The translations under genes were made by a program, and so were the position numbers. 64,000 nt of DNA, taken from the NCBI GenBank assembly GCA_036500145.1, contig DASYCO010000077.1, positions 1-64,000 of the forward strand. The letters run 5' to 3'. Position 1 is the stretch's first letter. Every line of letters begins with the position of its first letter. The notes beneath the pieces are model-generated. The model was given only the letters and a program-made list of their open reading frames with translations. It was not told the DNA's origin and did not search any database. Positions 26,875 through 35,909 of the stretch are shown piece by piece. Source of the stretch: CAMAVH01 sp036500145 (GTDB lineage: Bacteria > Pseudomonadota > Alphaproteobacteria > SMXQ01).

Positions 26875-29800
26875 ATGAGCGCCTTCGTGGACTTGCCGAC
26901 GCTGGCCAAGACGGGCAACGCGCAATGGAGCGCCGTCGAGGCGGCCTACCGGGCGGATGAAGCGGCCTGCGTCGCGGCCTTGCTGCGCGCGTCGCCGTTC
27001 GATCCTGCCGCCACGGAACGCGTCGCCACGAAGGCGCGCGAGCTGGTCGCAGGCGCCCGTGCGCGCAAGGACCAGGCGGGGCGCATGGACGCCTTCCTGC
27101 GCGAATTCGGCCTGTCGAGCCGCGAAGGCGTGGCGCTGATGTGCCTCGCCGAAGCGCTGCTGCGGATCCCCGATGTCGACACGGCCGACCGCCTGATTCG
27201 CGAGAAGCTCGCCGACGGCGACTGGGAGCGTCATCTCGGCAAGAGTGAATCGCTGCTGGTCAACGCCTCGACCTACGGCTTGATGCTGACCGGCAAGCTG
27301 GCGCATTGGGGGAACGGCGATGAGGGCGATCTCTTCGGCCTCTTCCGCCGCCTTGCGGCACGCAGCGGCGAACCCATCGTCCGCGAAGCGGTCGGTGCGG
27401 CCATGCGCATCCTTGGCCGCCAGTTCGTCATGGGCCGCACCATGGACGAGGCCATGGAACGGGCGCGGGCGCAGATGGCGCGCGGCTACCGCCACTCGTT
27501 TGACATGCTGGGCGAGGAAGCCAAGACCCAGCGCGCCGCCGACCGCTATTTCGAGGCTTACCGCAACGCCATCGCCGCGCTGCGCGGATTGGCCGGCGGC
27601 GACCTGGCCAGCGCGCCGTCGATCTCGGTAAAGCTGTCGGCGTTGCATCCGCGCTACGAATGGGCGCAGGGAGACGTTTGCGTGCCCGCTCTGGCCGCGC
27701 GTCTGCGCGCGCTGGCGTCGCTGGCGCGCGAAACCGGCGTCGCGCTCACCGTGGACGCTGAAGAGGCCGACAGGCTATTGCCGTCGTTGGCGGTGTTCGA
27801 GCAGGTCGCTGCCGATCCGCAGCTGAAAGGCTGGGACGGGCTCGGTCTCGCCGTGCAGGCCTATCAGAAGCGGGCGCCGGCGGTGATCGATTGGCTGGCC
27901 GACCTTGCGCGGCGCGCAGGCCGGCGCATCCCGGTGCGTTTGGTCAAGGGCGCCTATTGGGACAGCGAGATCAAGCGCGCGCAGGAGCGGGCGTTGGCCG
28001 GCTATCCCGTCTTCACCCGCAAGGCCTCGACGGATCTGTCCTATCTCGTCTGTGCCGCCCGATTGTTCGCTTCGCCCAGGGCCTTCTATCCGCAGCTCGC
28101 CAGCCACAATGCGCAGACCGTCGCGGCGGTGCTGGAACTGGCCGGCGAATTGGGAAAGGGGCCAAAGCGCCCGTTCGAATTTCAGCGGCTGCATGGCATG
28201 GGCCGGCCGCTCTACGGCCAGCTGGTTGGGCCTGACGCGCAGGGCTATCCCTGCCGTGTCTATGCGCCGGTCGGCAGCCATGAAGATCTGCTGCCCTATC
28301 TGGTGCGTCGCCTGCTCGAGAATGGCGCCAACAGCTCCTTCGTGCATCGGCTGAGCGACGAAGACCTGCCCATCGAGCGGTTGACCGCCGATCCCGTGGC
28401 GACGGTCCGCGCGACGTCGCCGGTGGCCCATCCTGGAATTCCCTTGCCGCGGGATCTCTATGCGCCGACGCGGCTGGCGAGCTTTGGGGTCGATCTCTCC
28501 GACCCAGCGGCATTGCGCCGCTTGGCCGACGAGATGGCTCGGGCCCTCGACAAGCCATGGCAAGCCGCGTCCTTGATCGACGGCAAGGCGCAAGATGGCC
28601 CGACGCATGCAGTGCGTGATCCGGCCGACCGCCGGCGCATCGTCGGCGCGGTCGCTCCGGCGACATTCGACGACATGCAACGCGCCTTGGCGGCAGCGGT
28701 CGCAGGGCAGCGGGCGTGGGCGATGCGGTCTGTCGCGGAGCGCGCGGCGATCCTCGAAGCCGCCGGCGACCTGGTCGAGCGCGACCGCGCGGCCTTGATG
28801 GCGCTCTGCGTGCGCGAGGCCGGCAAGACCTTAGCCGACGCAGCGTCGGAAGTGCGTGAGGCGGCGGACTATTGCCGCTATTACGCCGCCGAGGCGCGCC
28901 GCAGCCTTGCGACGCGCCCCTTGCCGGGGCCGACCGGCGAGGAGAACCGGCTGGAGATGCACGGACGCGGCGTCTTCGCTTGCATCAGCCCATGGAATTT
29001 TCCGTTGGCGATCTTCACCGGCCAAGTCGTCGCGGCGCTCGTGGCCGGCAATGCGGTGATCGCCAAGCCTGCCGAGCAGACGCCGCTGGTCGCCGCGGCG
29101 GCCGTGCGGCTTCTGCATGAAGCGGGCATCCCTGCCGGCGCGCTGCATCTGCTGCCCGGCAGCGGCAGGACCATCGGCGCGGCGCTCGTCGCGGACGCGT
29201 GCATCGCAGGCGTCGCCTTCACCGGTTCGACGGAAGTCGCCAAGGGCATCGCCCAGGCCCTGGCGGCGCGCGACGGCGCGCTGGCGCCGCTGATCGCCGA
29301 GACGGGCGGGCAGAACGCGATGATCGTCGACTCTTCGGCCTTGCCCGAACAGGTGACGGCCGATGTCCTGGTTTCGGCCTTTCAGTCGGCGGGCCAGCGC
29401 TGCTCCAGCCTGCGCGTGCTGTTCCTGCAGGAAGACATTGCCGATAGATTAATCGCCATGCTGGCGGGCGCGGCGGCGGAACTGGTCGTCGGCGATCCGG
29501 CGCGGCTGGCCACCGATGTCGGTCCCATGATCGACGAGCAGGCGCGCGACGCCATGGAGGCGCATGGCCGCCGCATGGCGGCTGCCGGCCGGCTGCTGTT
29601 TCAGGCGCCGCTTAGTCCCAGCGCCGTCCAGCAGGGCGCGTTCTTCGCGCCGCGCGCCTACGAGATACCCTCGCTCGACCTGCTGACGCGCGAGGTGTTC
29701 GGCCCGATCCTGCATGTGATTCGCTGGCGGGCGGGAGAGCTGGAGCGCGTCGCGGACGCGGTCGCCGCCACGGGCTACGGCCTGACGCTCGGCATTCACA

Positions 29801-30060
29801 GCCGCATCGCCGAAACGGCCGAGATCGTCCGCGCGCGGCTCGGCGTCGGCAATTCCTACGTGAACCGCAACATGATCGGCGCGGTGGTCGGCGTGCAGCC
29901 GTTCGGCGGCGAAGGCCTGTCGGGCACGGGGCCGAAGGCGGGCGGTCCGCATTACCTGCCGCGCTTCGCGCTGGAGCGCACGGTGACGGTGAACAGCGCA
30001 GCGGCCGGCGGCAATGCCGGCCTGCTCAGCCTCGACGACGAAGGCGGGAAGACGCCCTAG
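26875..30060 (+). CDS. putA: Bifunctional proline dehydrogenase / P5C dehydrogenase PutA
   Basis: 1061 residues. It oxidises proline to glutamate in two steps. The FAD-dependent proline dehydrogenase barrel fills about residues 60-470 (VRLVKGAYWDSEIKRAQ and the SHNAQTVA region). The NAD-dependent aldehyde dehydrogenase domain fills about 500-1000, with catalytic Glu809 (AETGGQNAM) and Cys843 (SAGQRCSS). It is of the short type A, lacking the N-terminal ribbon-helix-helix domain that makes E. coli PutA autoregulatory. The start at 26875 gives MSAFVDLP; an upstream TTG in frame is less likely. Confidence 0.96.
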   Translation: MSAFVDLPTLAKTGNAQWSAVEAAYRADEAACVAALLRASPFDPAATERVATKARELVAGARARKDQAGRMDAFLREFGLSSREGVALMCLAEALLRIPDVDTADRLIREKLADGDWERHLGKSESLLVNASTYGLMLTGKLAHWGNGDEGDLFGLFRRLAARSGEPIVREAVGAAMRILGRQFVMGRTMDEAMERARAQMARGYRHSFDMLGEEAKTQRAADRYFEAYRNAIAALRGLAGGDLASAPSISVKLSALHPRYEWAQGDVCVPALAARLRALASLARETGVALTVDAEEADRLLPSLAVFEQVAADPQLKGWDGLGLAVQAYQKRAPAVIDWLADLARRAGRRIPVRLVKGAYWDSEIKRAQERALAGYPVFTRKASTDLSYLVCAARLFASPRAFYPQLASHNAQTVAAVLELAGELGKGPKRPFEFQRLHGMGRPLYGQLVGPDAQGYPCRVYAPVGSHEDLLPYLVRRLLENGANSSFVHRLSDEDLPIERLTADPVATVRATSPVAHPGIPLPRDLYAPTRLASFGVDLSDPAALRRLADEMARALDKPWQAASLIDGKAQDGPTHAVRDPADRRRIVGAVAPATFDDMQRALAAAVAGQRAWAMRSVAERAAILEAAGDLVERDRAALMALCVREAGKTLADAASEVREAADYCRYYAAEARRSLATRPLPGPTGEENRLEMHGRGVFACISPWNFPLAIFTGQVVAALVAGNAVIAKPAEQTPLVAAAAVRLLHEAGIPAGALHLLPGSGRTIGAALVADACIAGVAFTGSTEVAKGIAQALAARDGALAPLIAETGGQNAMIVDSSALPEQVTADVLVSAFQSAGQRCSSLRVLFLQEDIADRLIAMLAGAAAELVVGDPARLATDVGPMIDEQARDAMEAHGRRMAAAGRLLFQAPLSPSAVQQGAFFAPRAYEIPSLDLLTREVFGPILHVIRWRAGELERVADAVAATGYGLTLGIHSRIAETAEIVRARLGVGNSYVNRNMIGAVVGVQPFGGEGLSGTGPKAGGPHYLPRFALERTVTVNSAAAGGNAGLLSLDDEGGKTP

Positions 30061-30689
30061 AAGGCATCCTTGATGCCGTCGATGACGTACTGCACGGCGA
30101 GAGCCGCCAGCACGATGCCGAGCACGCGGCCGATCACGTTGGTGCCGGTTTCGCCGAGCAGCTTGGTCATGCGGTTGGCGGCGAGCAGCACGGCCAGCAT
30201 GATCGCCATGACGAGAACCAGCGCGGCCAGCACGGCGCTCTGCAGCAGCAGGCTGTGGCCGGCGCGGCCCATCAGCAGCACCGTCGAGGTGAGCGCGCCG
30301 GGGCCGGCGATCAGCGGGATCGCCAGCGGAAACACGGAGATGTCGCGCTTGTGCTCGGCCTCGATCTCCTCGCGCTCGGTGGTGCGGCGCAGGGGCGTCC
30401 CGCGCGCGAACAGCATGTCGATGGAGATCAGCAGCAGCAGGATGCCGCCGGCGATGCGGAAGGCGGCGATCGAGATGCCGAGCCCGCGCAGGATCAGGTC
30501 GCCGGCGAAGGCGAAGATCAGCAGGATCGCGAGAGCGAGCAGGGAGCCGCGCAGGGCCATCAGGCGGCGATAGTCGGCGCTCTCGCCGCGCGTGATGGCG
30601 ATGAAGGTCGGCCCCATGCCCGGCGGGTCGAGGACGACGAAGAAGGTCACGAAGGCGGTGAGGGCGATGTCGAGCAGCGCGGGGGTCAT
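30057..30689 (-). CDS. MarC family integral membrane protein
   Basis: 210 residues with six hydrophobic helices. The MarC/UPF0056 signature is visible: FVTFFVVLDPPGMGPTFIAI near the N-terminus and PLAIPLIAGPGALTSTVLLM in the middle. The family was once linked to multiple antibiotic resistance, but that role was not supported; function is unknown. Its 3' end overlaps the putA stop by 4 nt in convergent orientation. Confidence 0.9.
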   Translation of the reverse strand: MTPALLDIALTAFVTFFVVLDPPGMGPTFIAITRGESADYRRLMALRGSLLALAILLIFAFAGDLILRGLGISIAAFRIAGGILLLLISIDMLFARGTPLRRTTEREEIEAEHKRDISVFPLAIPLIAGPGALTSTVLLMGRAGHSLLLQSAVLAALVLVMAIMLAVLLAANRMTKLLGETGTNVIGRVLGIVLAALAVQYVIDGIKDAF

Positions 30690-30755
30690 GGCGTCAGTCT
30701 AATCCCGCGGCGCGGGGCGGCCCAGGGCTTTAGCGCTGGACATGCCGCTCCGTGC

Positions 30756-31781
30756 TCACTTGCTCCAGGATGCAAGCGCGGCTTCGAGCCGGGCGACGTC
30801 GCGGGCCGCCGGCAGGCCGAAGCGCAGCCAGTCGGGCTGTTCGGCGAAGGTGCGCGTCAGGATGCCCTGGCGGCCGAGATGGTCGTACAGGGCGGCGGCT
30901 TGCGGATGGCGGACGAGCTGGAACAGCGGCGCGCCGCCGGCCGAGGCGAGGCCGGCGCGGCGCAGCAGGCCGGCGAGGCTCGCGCTTGCCAGCGCCAGGC
31001 GCTCGCGCGTGTCAGCCGCCCAGGCACGGTCGGCCAGGGCCTGGGCGCCGATGGCCTGCGCCGGACCGCTCACCGCCCAGGGGCCGAGCGCCTCGCGTAG
31101 TCGCGTGGCCAAGTCGGTAGGGGCGAGGGCGAAGCCGAGGCGTAGTCCCGCCAGGCCGTAGAACTTGCCGAAGCTGCGCAGCAGCACGAGTCCGGCCATG
31201 CCGGCGCGGGCGGACAGGCTGATCTCGGGCTCGGCGTCGGCGAAGGCTTCGTCGACGACGAGCCAGCCGTCGCGCGCCGCGAGGTCGTCGGCCAGCGCCA
31301 GCAGCGTCTCGGGCGCGATGCGCCGCCCGTCCGGGTTGTTCGGGTTGGCGAGCACGACGACTTGCGCCGCCGCGGCCGTCGCCAGTTCGTGGATGATCGT
31401 CACTTCATGGCCGGCGGCGCGCCAGTTCGGCGCATACTCGCCGTAGGTCGGCGCCAGCACGGCGACCTTCGCGGGCGGCAACAGGCGCGGCAGCCATTGC
31501 AGGATCGCCTGGGTGCCGGGGGCCGCTACGATGGCGGCGCGTTCGCCGACGCGGTAGCAGCTGGCGGCGGCGGAGATCAGCGCGTCCTGCATGGCCTGCT
31601 GCGGCAGGCGATGCCACAGCGCCGGGTCCAGCGGCATGAAGGGGTAGGGCTGCGGATTGATGCCGGTCGAGAGGTCGAGCCAGCCGCCGGAAATGCCGTT
31701 GCTGGCGGGGCTGCCGAAGCGCGTGGCCGCGCCGGCGAGGTCGCCGCCATGGACCGGCAGGTCGTCCGGTGCGTCGGTCAC
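30756..31781 (-). CDS. Threonine-phosphate decarboxylase (CobD of Salmonella, CobC of Pseudomonas)
   Basis: 341 residues from a GTG at 31781 that overlaps the stop of the upstream MFS gene (GTGA). It is a class I/II PLP enzyme. Visible features are HGGDLAGAATRFG and LDLSTGINPQPYP at the N-terminus, NPNNPDGR in the middle, the PLP lysine in SFGKFYGLAGLRLG, and a C-terminal LRFGLPA. It makes (R)-1-amino-2-propanol phosphate, the linker between corrin ring and nucleotide loop in cobalamin. No other cobalamin synthesis gene is in the window. The histidinol-phosphate aminotransferase HisC is the main alternative, but the N-terminal motif favours this call. Confidence 0.88.
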   Translation of the reverse strand: MTDAPDDLPVHGGDLAGAATRFGSPASNGISGGWLDLSTGINPQPYPFMPLDPALWHRLPQQAMQDALISAAASCYRVGERAAIVAAPGTQAILQWLPRLLPPAKVAVLAPTYGEYAPNWRAAGHEVTIIHELATAAAAQVVVLANPNNPDGRRIAPETLLALADDLAARDGWLVVDEAFADAEPEISLSARAGMAGLVLLRSFGKFYGLAGLRLGFALAPTDLATRLREALGPWAVSGPAQAIGAQALADRAWAADTRERLALASASLAGLLRRAGLASAGGAPLFQLVRHPQAAALYDHLGRQGILTRTFAEQPDWLRFGLPAARDVARLEAALASWSK

Positions 31782-33034
31782 GTTTTGAAGCCAGGGATGC
31801 GGCGCAGGATGAGCGCGATGACGGCGCAGCCGCCGATCAGCAGGGCTCCCATGATCCAGAAGCTGTCCTCGATGCTGGTCCATTCGACGATGTAGCCCAT
31901 CATGGTCGGCACGATCATCGTCGCCAGGCGGTTGGAGGTGGTGCGCAGGCCGATGCTCATGCCCTGCTCCTTGCGGCTGACGGCGCGCGAGAGCACGGCG
32001 AACATGACCGGCTGGGCGAGGCCCTGGGCGCTGCCGCGGAAGCTCGACGCGATCAGCAGCAGCACGAAGATGCCGCCGAGATAGGGCGTCACCGCGATGA
32101 AGAACAGCGACAGGGCGATGAAGATCAGCAGCACCCAGTGGGGCGCCATCAGCTTCTCCATCGGCTTGGCGATGAAGGAGCCGAACATGCCGCCGCCTTC
32201 CGACATGGCGAGCAGGACGCCGATCAGCGTGCCGGTGTAGCCGATGCCCTGCAGGTAGACGACGTAGAACGAGCCCTGCATGGACGAGGAGGCGATGCGC
32301 AGAAAGGTGACGGCGACGACGAAGGCGACGGCAGGGATCGCCATCATGGCGAAGGCCTGGACGTAGTCCCTGAAGCGCGGCACCAGGTCGGACATGCGGA
32401 TCGGCGGCGGATTGTCGACGAAGTCGGCGTCGGTCAGCCGCGCCGGCACCATGTAGGTGCAGACGACGACGCCGAGGCCGATCAGGCCGCAGAACATGAA
32501 GGCGCCCCAGGCGCCGACGACGTCCCAGATCGCGCCGATGACGATGGGGCCGGACACCGTGCCGATGCGGGTCGCGAAGCTGAACTTGGCGATCAAGCCG
32601 GTGTTGCCGCGCCCGAACTGCACGATCAGCGCCTGGGCGCCCATCCAGCTGACGTTGTTGGTGTAGCCCGACACCAGCTGCAGCATGAAGAGCGCGACGA
32701 CCCAAGGCAGCATCGGATAGAGGAACATGGTGGCGGCGCCGAGGACGGCGAAGATCAGCGTGATGCGCCGCGTGCCCAGGCGGTCCATCATGGTGCCGCC
32801 GTGGATCGACAGGATGAAGGGAATCAGGCCGCCGGCGCCCATGGCGAGGCCGATGGCGCTTGGCGACATGCCGAGGTCCACCGCCCACAACGGCACGATC
32901 ACCTTCATCATGATGACGAGCGCGGTCGTCGTCAGGCCGACCATGTAGGTGGCGTAGAGCGCGCGGGCAGGGATGTGCTTTTGCGCCTCGATCTCCTCTG
33001 CGGTGATCGGCGTGCCGTCGGCGGGACTCGTCAT
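31778..33034 (-). CDS. Major facilitator superfamily transporter
   Basis: 418 residues from the ATG at 33034 (MTSPADGTPI), with GAGGGGGA upstream; the frame is open further upstream but that part is not transporter-like. About twelve transmembrane segments are present. The loop 2-3 MFS motif appears as GGTMMDRLGTRRITL, and the cytoplasmic loop 8-9 includes SFIAKPMEKL. Substrate unknown. It is co-directional and overlapping with the threonine-phosphate decarboxylase gene, so the two are probably coupled, although a functional link is not evident. Confidence 0.85.
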   Translation of the reverse strand: MTSPADGTPITAEEIEAQKHIPARALYATYMVGLTTTALVIMMKVIVPLWAVDLGMSPSAIGLAMGAGGLIPFILSIHGGTMMDRLGTRRITLIFAVLGAATMFLYPMLPWVVALFMLQLVSGYTNNVSWMGAQALIVQFGRGNTGLIAKFSFATRIGTVSGPIVIGAIWDVVGAWGAFMFCGLIGLGVVVCTYMVPARLTDADFVDNPPPIRMSDLVPRFRDYVQAFAMMAIPAVAFVVAVTFLRIASSSMQGSFYVVYLQGIGYTGTLIGVLLAMSEGGGMFGSFIAKPMEKLMAPHWVLLIFIALSLFFIAVTPYLGGIFVLLLIASSFRGSAQGLAQPVMFAVLSRAVSRKEQGMSIGLRTTSNRLATMIVPTMMGYIVEWTSIEDSFWIMGALLIGGCAVIALILRRIPGFKT

Positions 33035-33152
33035 CGGTGCTGTCGGTCCCCCTCGGACCAACGACGCGGCTTGCCGGCGATGAGCCGGCGACCGCTTGTC
33101 ATGATGTGTGAAAAGACGAGCGAATCGTAGTCCAGCCCGGCCCATAAAGCAA

Positions 33153-33180
33153 AGGCCCCGCCGGTCTCCCGGCAGGGCCT
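33153..33180 (-). terminator. Intrinsic terminator downstream of the TctC-like gene
   Basis: On the minus strand, AGGCCCTGCCGG pairs with CCGGCGGGGCCT (one mismatch) around a 4-nt loop and is followed by TTTGCTTTA. It lies 29 nt beyond the stop of the solute-receptor gene and separates it from the MFS gene. Confidence 0.8.
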
Positions 33181-33208
33181 CTCCCATGCGTCACGTCATG
33201 CGGAACGC

Positions 33209-34231
33209 CTACTTGATGGCGGCGTCGACCTTGGCGATGACCTCTTTCGGCGTGGCGTAGACGGTCTTGATCAGCGCCTCGAGCTCGGCGCCGCTGACCG
33301 GCTCGACGTCGAGCTGCTGCTTGGCGGTCTCGGCGAGGAATTCCTTGTCCTTCATCGTGTCGTCGAACGCCTTGCGCAGCGTGGCGAGCACGCCGGGCTG
33401 CAGGTCGGGCGGCGCGATGAAGGGGCGGCCGATGGTCTGGCCGGCGTAGAGGAATTCGAGTTCCTGGCGATGCTCGGCGCTGACCTTGTCGAGCAGGAAG
33501 GGCGCCTTCACGGCCGGGTTGGCCTTGGACGATGCCTGGAACAGGATCTTGAACTTGCCGGACGCGATGGCCTCGGCGTCCTTGCGATAGAGGCTGGAAT
33601 AGCTTTCGCAGATGCCGAACACCTCGCTGCGCTCCATGGCGAGCTGCACGTCGGTCGAGGACGGATAGCCGCCGACGACCTTGAAATGCGCGCCGATCAG
33701 GCCGTTGAGGGCCTTCGGGTAGATTTCCGTGCCGGTGCCGGCGCCGGTGCCGCCGATGATCAGGTCGCCCTTGTCGCCCTTGAGCAGGTCGTCGAGGGTC
33801 TGGACCTTGGACTTGTCGGTCGCCATGCAGACGCTGGTTTCGCCGATGGGGCTGCCGATCCAGCCGAACTTGGTGGCGTCGAACTGCGCGCCCGTGCCGC
33901 CGGTCAGCGGCTGGGTCGCCGTGTCGCGCGCGATGATGCCGAACACGGTGCCGTCCTTCGGCGAGTTGGCGTAGATCGTGTTGGCGGCGGTGAGGCTGCC
34001 GGCGCCCGGCATGTTCTGCGGCACGAAGCTCGGGTTGCCGGGCAGGTGGCGGCCCATGTGGCGGATCAGCACGCGGGCGTACTGGTCGTAGCCGCCGCTC
34101 GGCCCGAAGCCGATGATCATGCGGATCTGCTTGCCCTTGAAGTCGACGTTCTGCGCCGAGGCCTGCGTCGCCAGGACGATGGGCATGGCGAGCAGCGCGA
34201 GGCCGGCGAAAGCCAGACTGCGAGTCTTCAT
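33209..34231 (-). CDS. Tripartite tricarboxylate (TTT) Bug/TctC-type solute receptor
   Basis: 340 residues. A Sec signal peptide is clear (residues 1-27, cleavage near ASAQ). The mature part has the Bug family hallmarks FKGKQIRMIIGFGPSGGYDQYAR, PQNMPGAGSLTAAN and a central IGGTGAGTGTEIYP. Such receptors bind organic anions for TctAB permeases. No tctA or tctB lies next to it, so it is an orphan receptor here. AGGGGAGA precedes the ATG. Ligand unknown. Confidence 0.9.
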   Translation of the reverse strand: MKTRSLAFAGLALLAMPIVLATQASAQNVDFKGKQIRMIIGFGPSGGYDQYARVLIRHMGRHLPGNPSFVPQNMPGAGSLTAANTIYANSPKDGTVFGIIARDTATQPLTGGTGAQFDATKFGWIGSPIGETSVCMATDKSKVQTLDDLLKGDKGDLIIGGTGAGTGTEIYPKALNGLIGAHFKVVGGYPSSTDVQLAMERSEVFGICESYSSLYRKDAEAIASGKFKILFQASSKANPAVKAPFLLDKVSAEHRQELEFLYAGQTIGRPFIAPPDLQPGVLATLRKAFDDTMKDKEFLAETAKQQLDVEPVSGAELEALIKTVYATPKEVIAKVDAAIK

Positions 34232-34416
34232 TTCGTGATGTCTCCCCTTATTGGTGCATCCCTGTCAGATGCCGGTGTTAAGCTTCTTTTGCGGGGAGTT
34301 TGGCAGCTTGCCCATGGGCCGTCGAGGACGTTGGCTGTGCAGGAAACGGCACAGATTGCGGGCGTTTTCTCCACAGTTCAGCCTCAATTGGCGGTTAAGA
34401 ATCACGGAAACGCGCC

Positions 34417-34875
34417 ATGGCCTACATCCTTCTCGCCTTTCCTGTCTTCATCCTCGTCTGGCTCCTGACCAACTGGATCGCCAACGCGAACCCGGCCCTG
34501 TTGGTCAAGGCCGTCCGCTGGACGCTGATCGTCCTTGTCGCGGTGGCCCTGGGCGCGATCGCCTGGTACGGGCGCTACCTGCTCGCCGCCTATGTGCTGC
34601 CGTTCCTGATCCCGGCCCTCATCCGCTGGCGCCTGGGCGGCGGTGGCCGTCCGGGCGGCCCGAATCCCGGGCCGGGGCAGCAGCGTCCCAGGCCGCCTGG
34701 CGGCATGAGCCGCGCCGATGCCTATGCGGTCCTCGGGCTGACGCCCGGGGCCGACGAGGCGGCGATCCGCGAGGCCCACCGCCGGCTCATGGCGCGGGTC
34801 CATCCGGACAAGGGCGGGTCGGACTACCTGGCGGCCCAGATCAACCGGGCGCGGGATGTCCTGCTTGGCCAGTAA
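34417..34875 (+). CDS. Membrane-anchored J-domain protein (TIM14/DjlC-like)
   Basis: 152 residues. Two hydrophobic helices (about residues 2-22 and 32-55, with a third weaker segment to about 65) are followed by a Gly/Pro-rich linker and a C-terminal J domain of about 50 residues with the HPD motif (RVHPDKGGSDYLAAQINRA). The layout, N-terminal membrane anchor and terminal J domain, resembles mitochondrial TIM14/Pam18 and its alphaproteobacterial relatives. It should stimulate DnaK at the membrane. Partner and substrate unknown. Confidence 0.88.
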   Translation: MAYILLAFPVFILVWLLTNWIANANPALLVKAVRWTLIVLVAVALGAIAWYGRYLLAAYVLPFLIPALIRWRLGGGGRPGGPNPGPGQQRPRPPGGMSRADAYAVLGLTPGADEAAIREAHRRLMARVHPDKGGSDYLAAQINRARDVLLGQ

Positions 34876-34893
34876 TCTTGCCGAATCAACGAC

Positions 34894-34906
34894 TTTGTGT
34901 CACAAA
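34894..34906 (+). promoter_or_regulatory. Perfect palindrome upstream of galU
   Basis: TTTGTG-T-CACAAA is a perfect 13-bp inverted repeat lying 19 nt after the J-domain gene and about 100 nt before the galU ATG. It has the size of a transcription factor half-site pair, but no regulator can be named. Confidence 0.35.
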
Positions 34907-35007
34907 ACGCCCGCTTTCCAGCCATACCGTAGCGGCTTAATTTGCGGTGGCTCCCGGGGACCCGACACGACTATTTTCCCAAAAACGCAGCGAGTTTGGC
35001 ACCCCTG

Positions 35008-35877
35008 ATGGCACATTCAGTTCGCAAGGCAGTCTTCCCGGTCGCCGGCCTCGGCACCCGCTTCCTGCCCGCCACCAAGGCGATCCCCAAGGAAATGCTG
35101 CCGGTCCTCGACCGGCCGCTGATCCAGTACGCGGTGGAAGAGGCCAAGGCGGCCGGCATCGAGCATTTCATCTTCGTCACCGGGCGCGGCAAGGGCGCCA
35201 TGGAAGACCATTTCGACCGCGCGCCGGAACTGGAGCGCACCCTCGAAGCGGCCGGCAAGACCAAGGAGCTGAAGGCGCTCGCCGACCTGCTGCCGGAAGC
35301 GGGCAGCATTTCCTACACGCGCCAGCAGGCGCCGCTCGGCCTCGGCCACGCCGTCTGGTGCGCGCGCGAGTTCATCGGTGACGAGCCCTTCGCGGTGATC
35401 CTGCCCGACGACATGGTGAAGTCGAAGACGCCCTGCATCGGGCAGCTGATCGACGTGCACGCCAAGACCGGCGGCAACGTCGTCGGCGTCATGGACGTGC
35501 CGCGCGACCAGACCAACAAGTACGGCATCCTCGACGTGTCCTCGGACGACGGCAAGCTCGCGGCCATCAAGGGCCTGGTCGAGAAGCCGAAGCCTGAAGT
35601 GGCGCCGTCGACGCTCTCCATCATCGGCCGCTACATCCTGCTGCCCGAGGTGTTCGATCATCTCGGCCGCAAGGAGAAGGGCGCCGGCGGCGAGATCCAG
35701 CTCACCGACGCCATGGCCAAGATGATCGGCGGCAAGCCGTTCCATGGCCTGCGCTTCGAAGGCGAGCGCTTCGACTGCGGCAGCAAGATCGGCTGGCTCG
35801 CGGGCAACGTCGCCTTGGCCCTGGACGACCCGGAAGTTTCCGGCGCCCTCAAAGACTTCATCCGCACGCGTCTCTAG
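35008..35877 (+). CDS. galU: UTP-glucose-1-phosphate uridylyltransferase
   Basis: 289 residues from the ATG at 35008. It makes UDP-glucose from UTP and glucose-1-phosphate. Motifs: nucleotide-binding AVFPVAGLGTRFLPATKA at the start, IPKEMLPVLDRPLIQYAVEEA, a lysine-containing LVEKP near residue 195, and the C-terminal RFDCGSKIGWL. It is followed 32 nt later by ugd, which uses its product. Together with the phosphomannomutase gene they form a nucleotide-sugar cluster. Confidence 0.96.
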   Translation: MAHSVRKAVFPVAGLGTRFLPATKAIPKEMLPVLDRPLIQYAVEEAKAAGIEHFIFVTGRGKGAMEDHFDRAPELERTLEAAGKTKELKALADLLPEAGSISYTRQQAPLGLGHAVWCAREFIGDEPFAVILPDDMVKSKTPCIGQLIDVHAKTGGNVVGVMDVPRDQTNKYGILDVSSDDGKLAAIKGLVEKPKPEVAPSTLSIIGRYILLPEVFDHLGRKEKGAGGEIQLTDAMAKMIGGKPFHGLRFEGERFDCGSKIGWLAGNVALALDDPEVSGALKDFIRTRL

Positions 35878-35909
35878 GGCGTGCCTTCACAGCGAGATAG
35901 GAAGACTCC

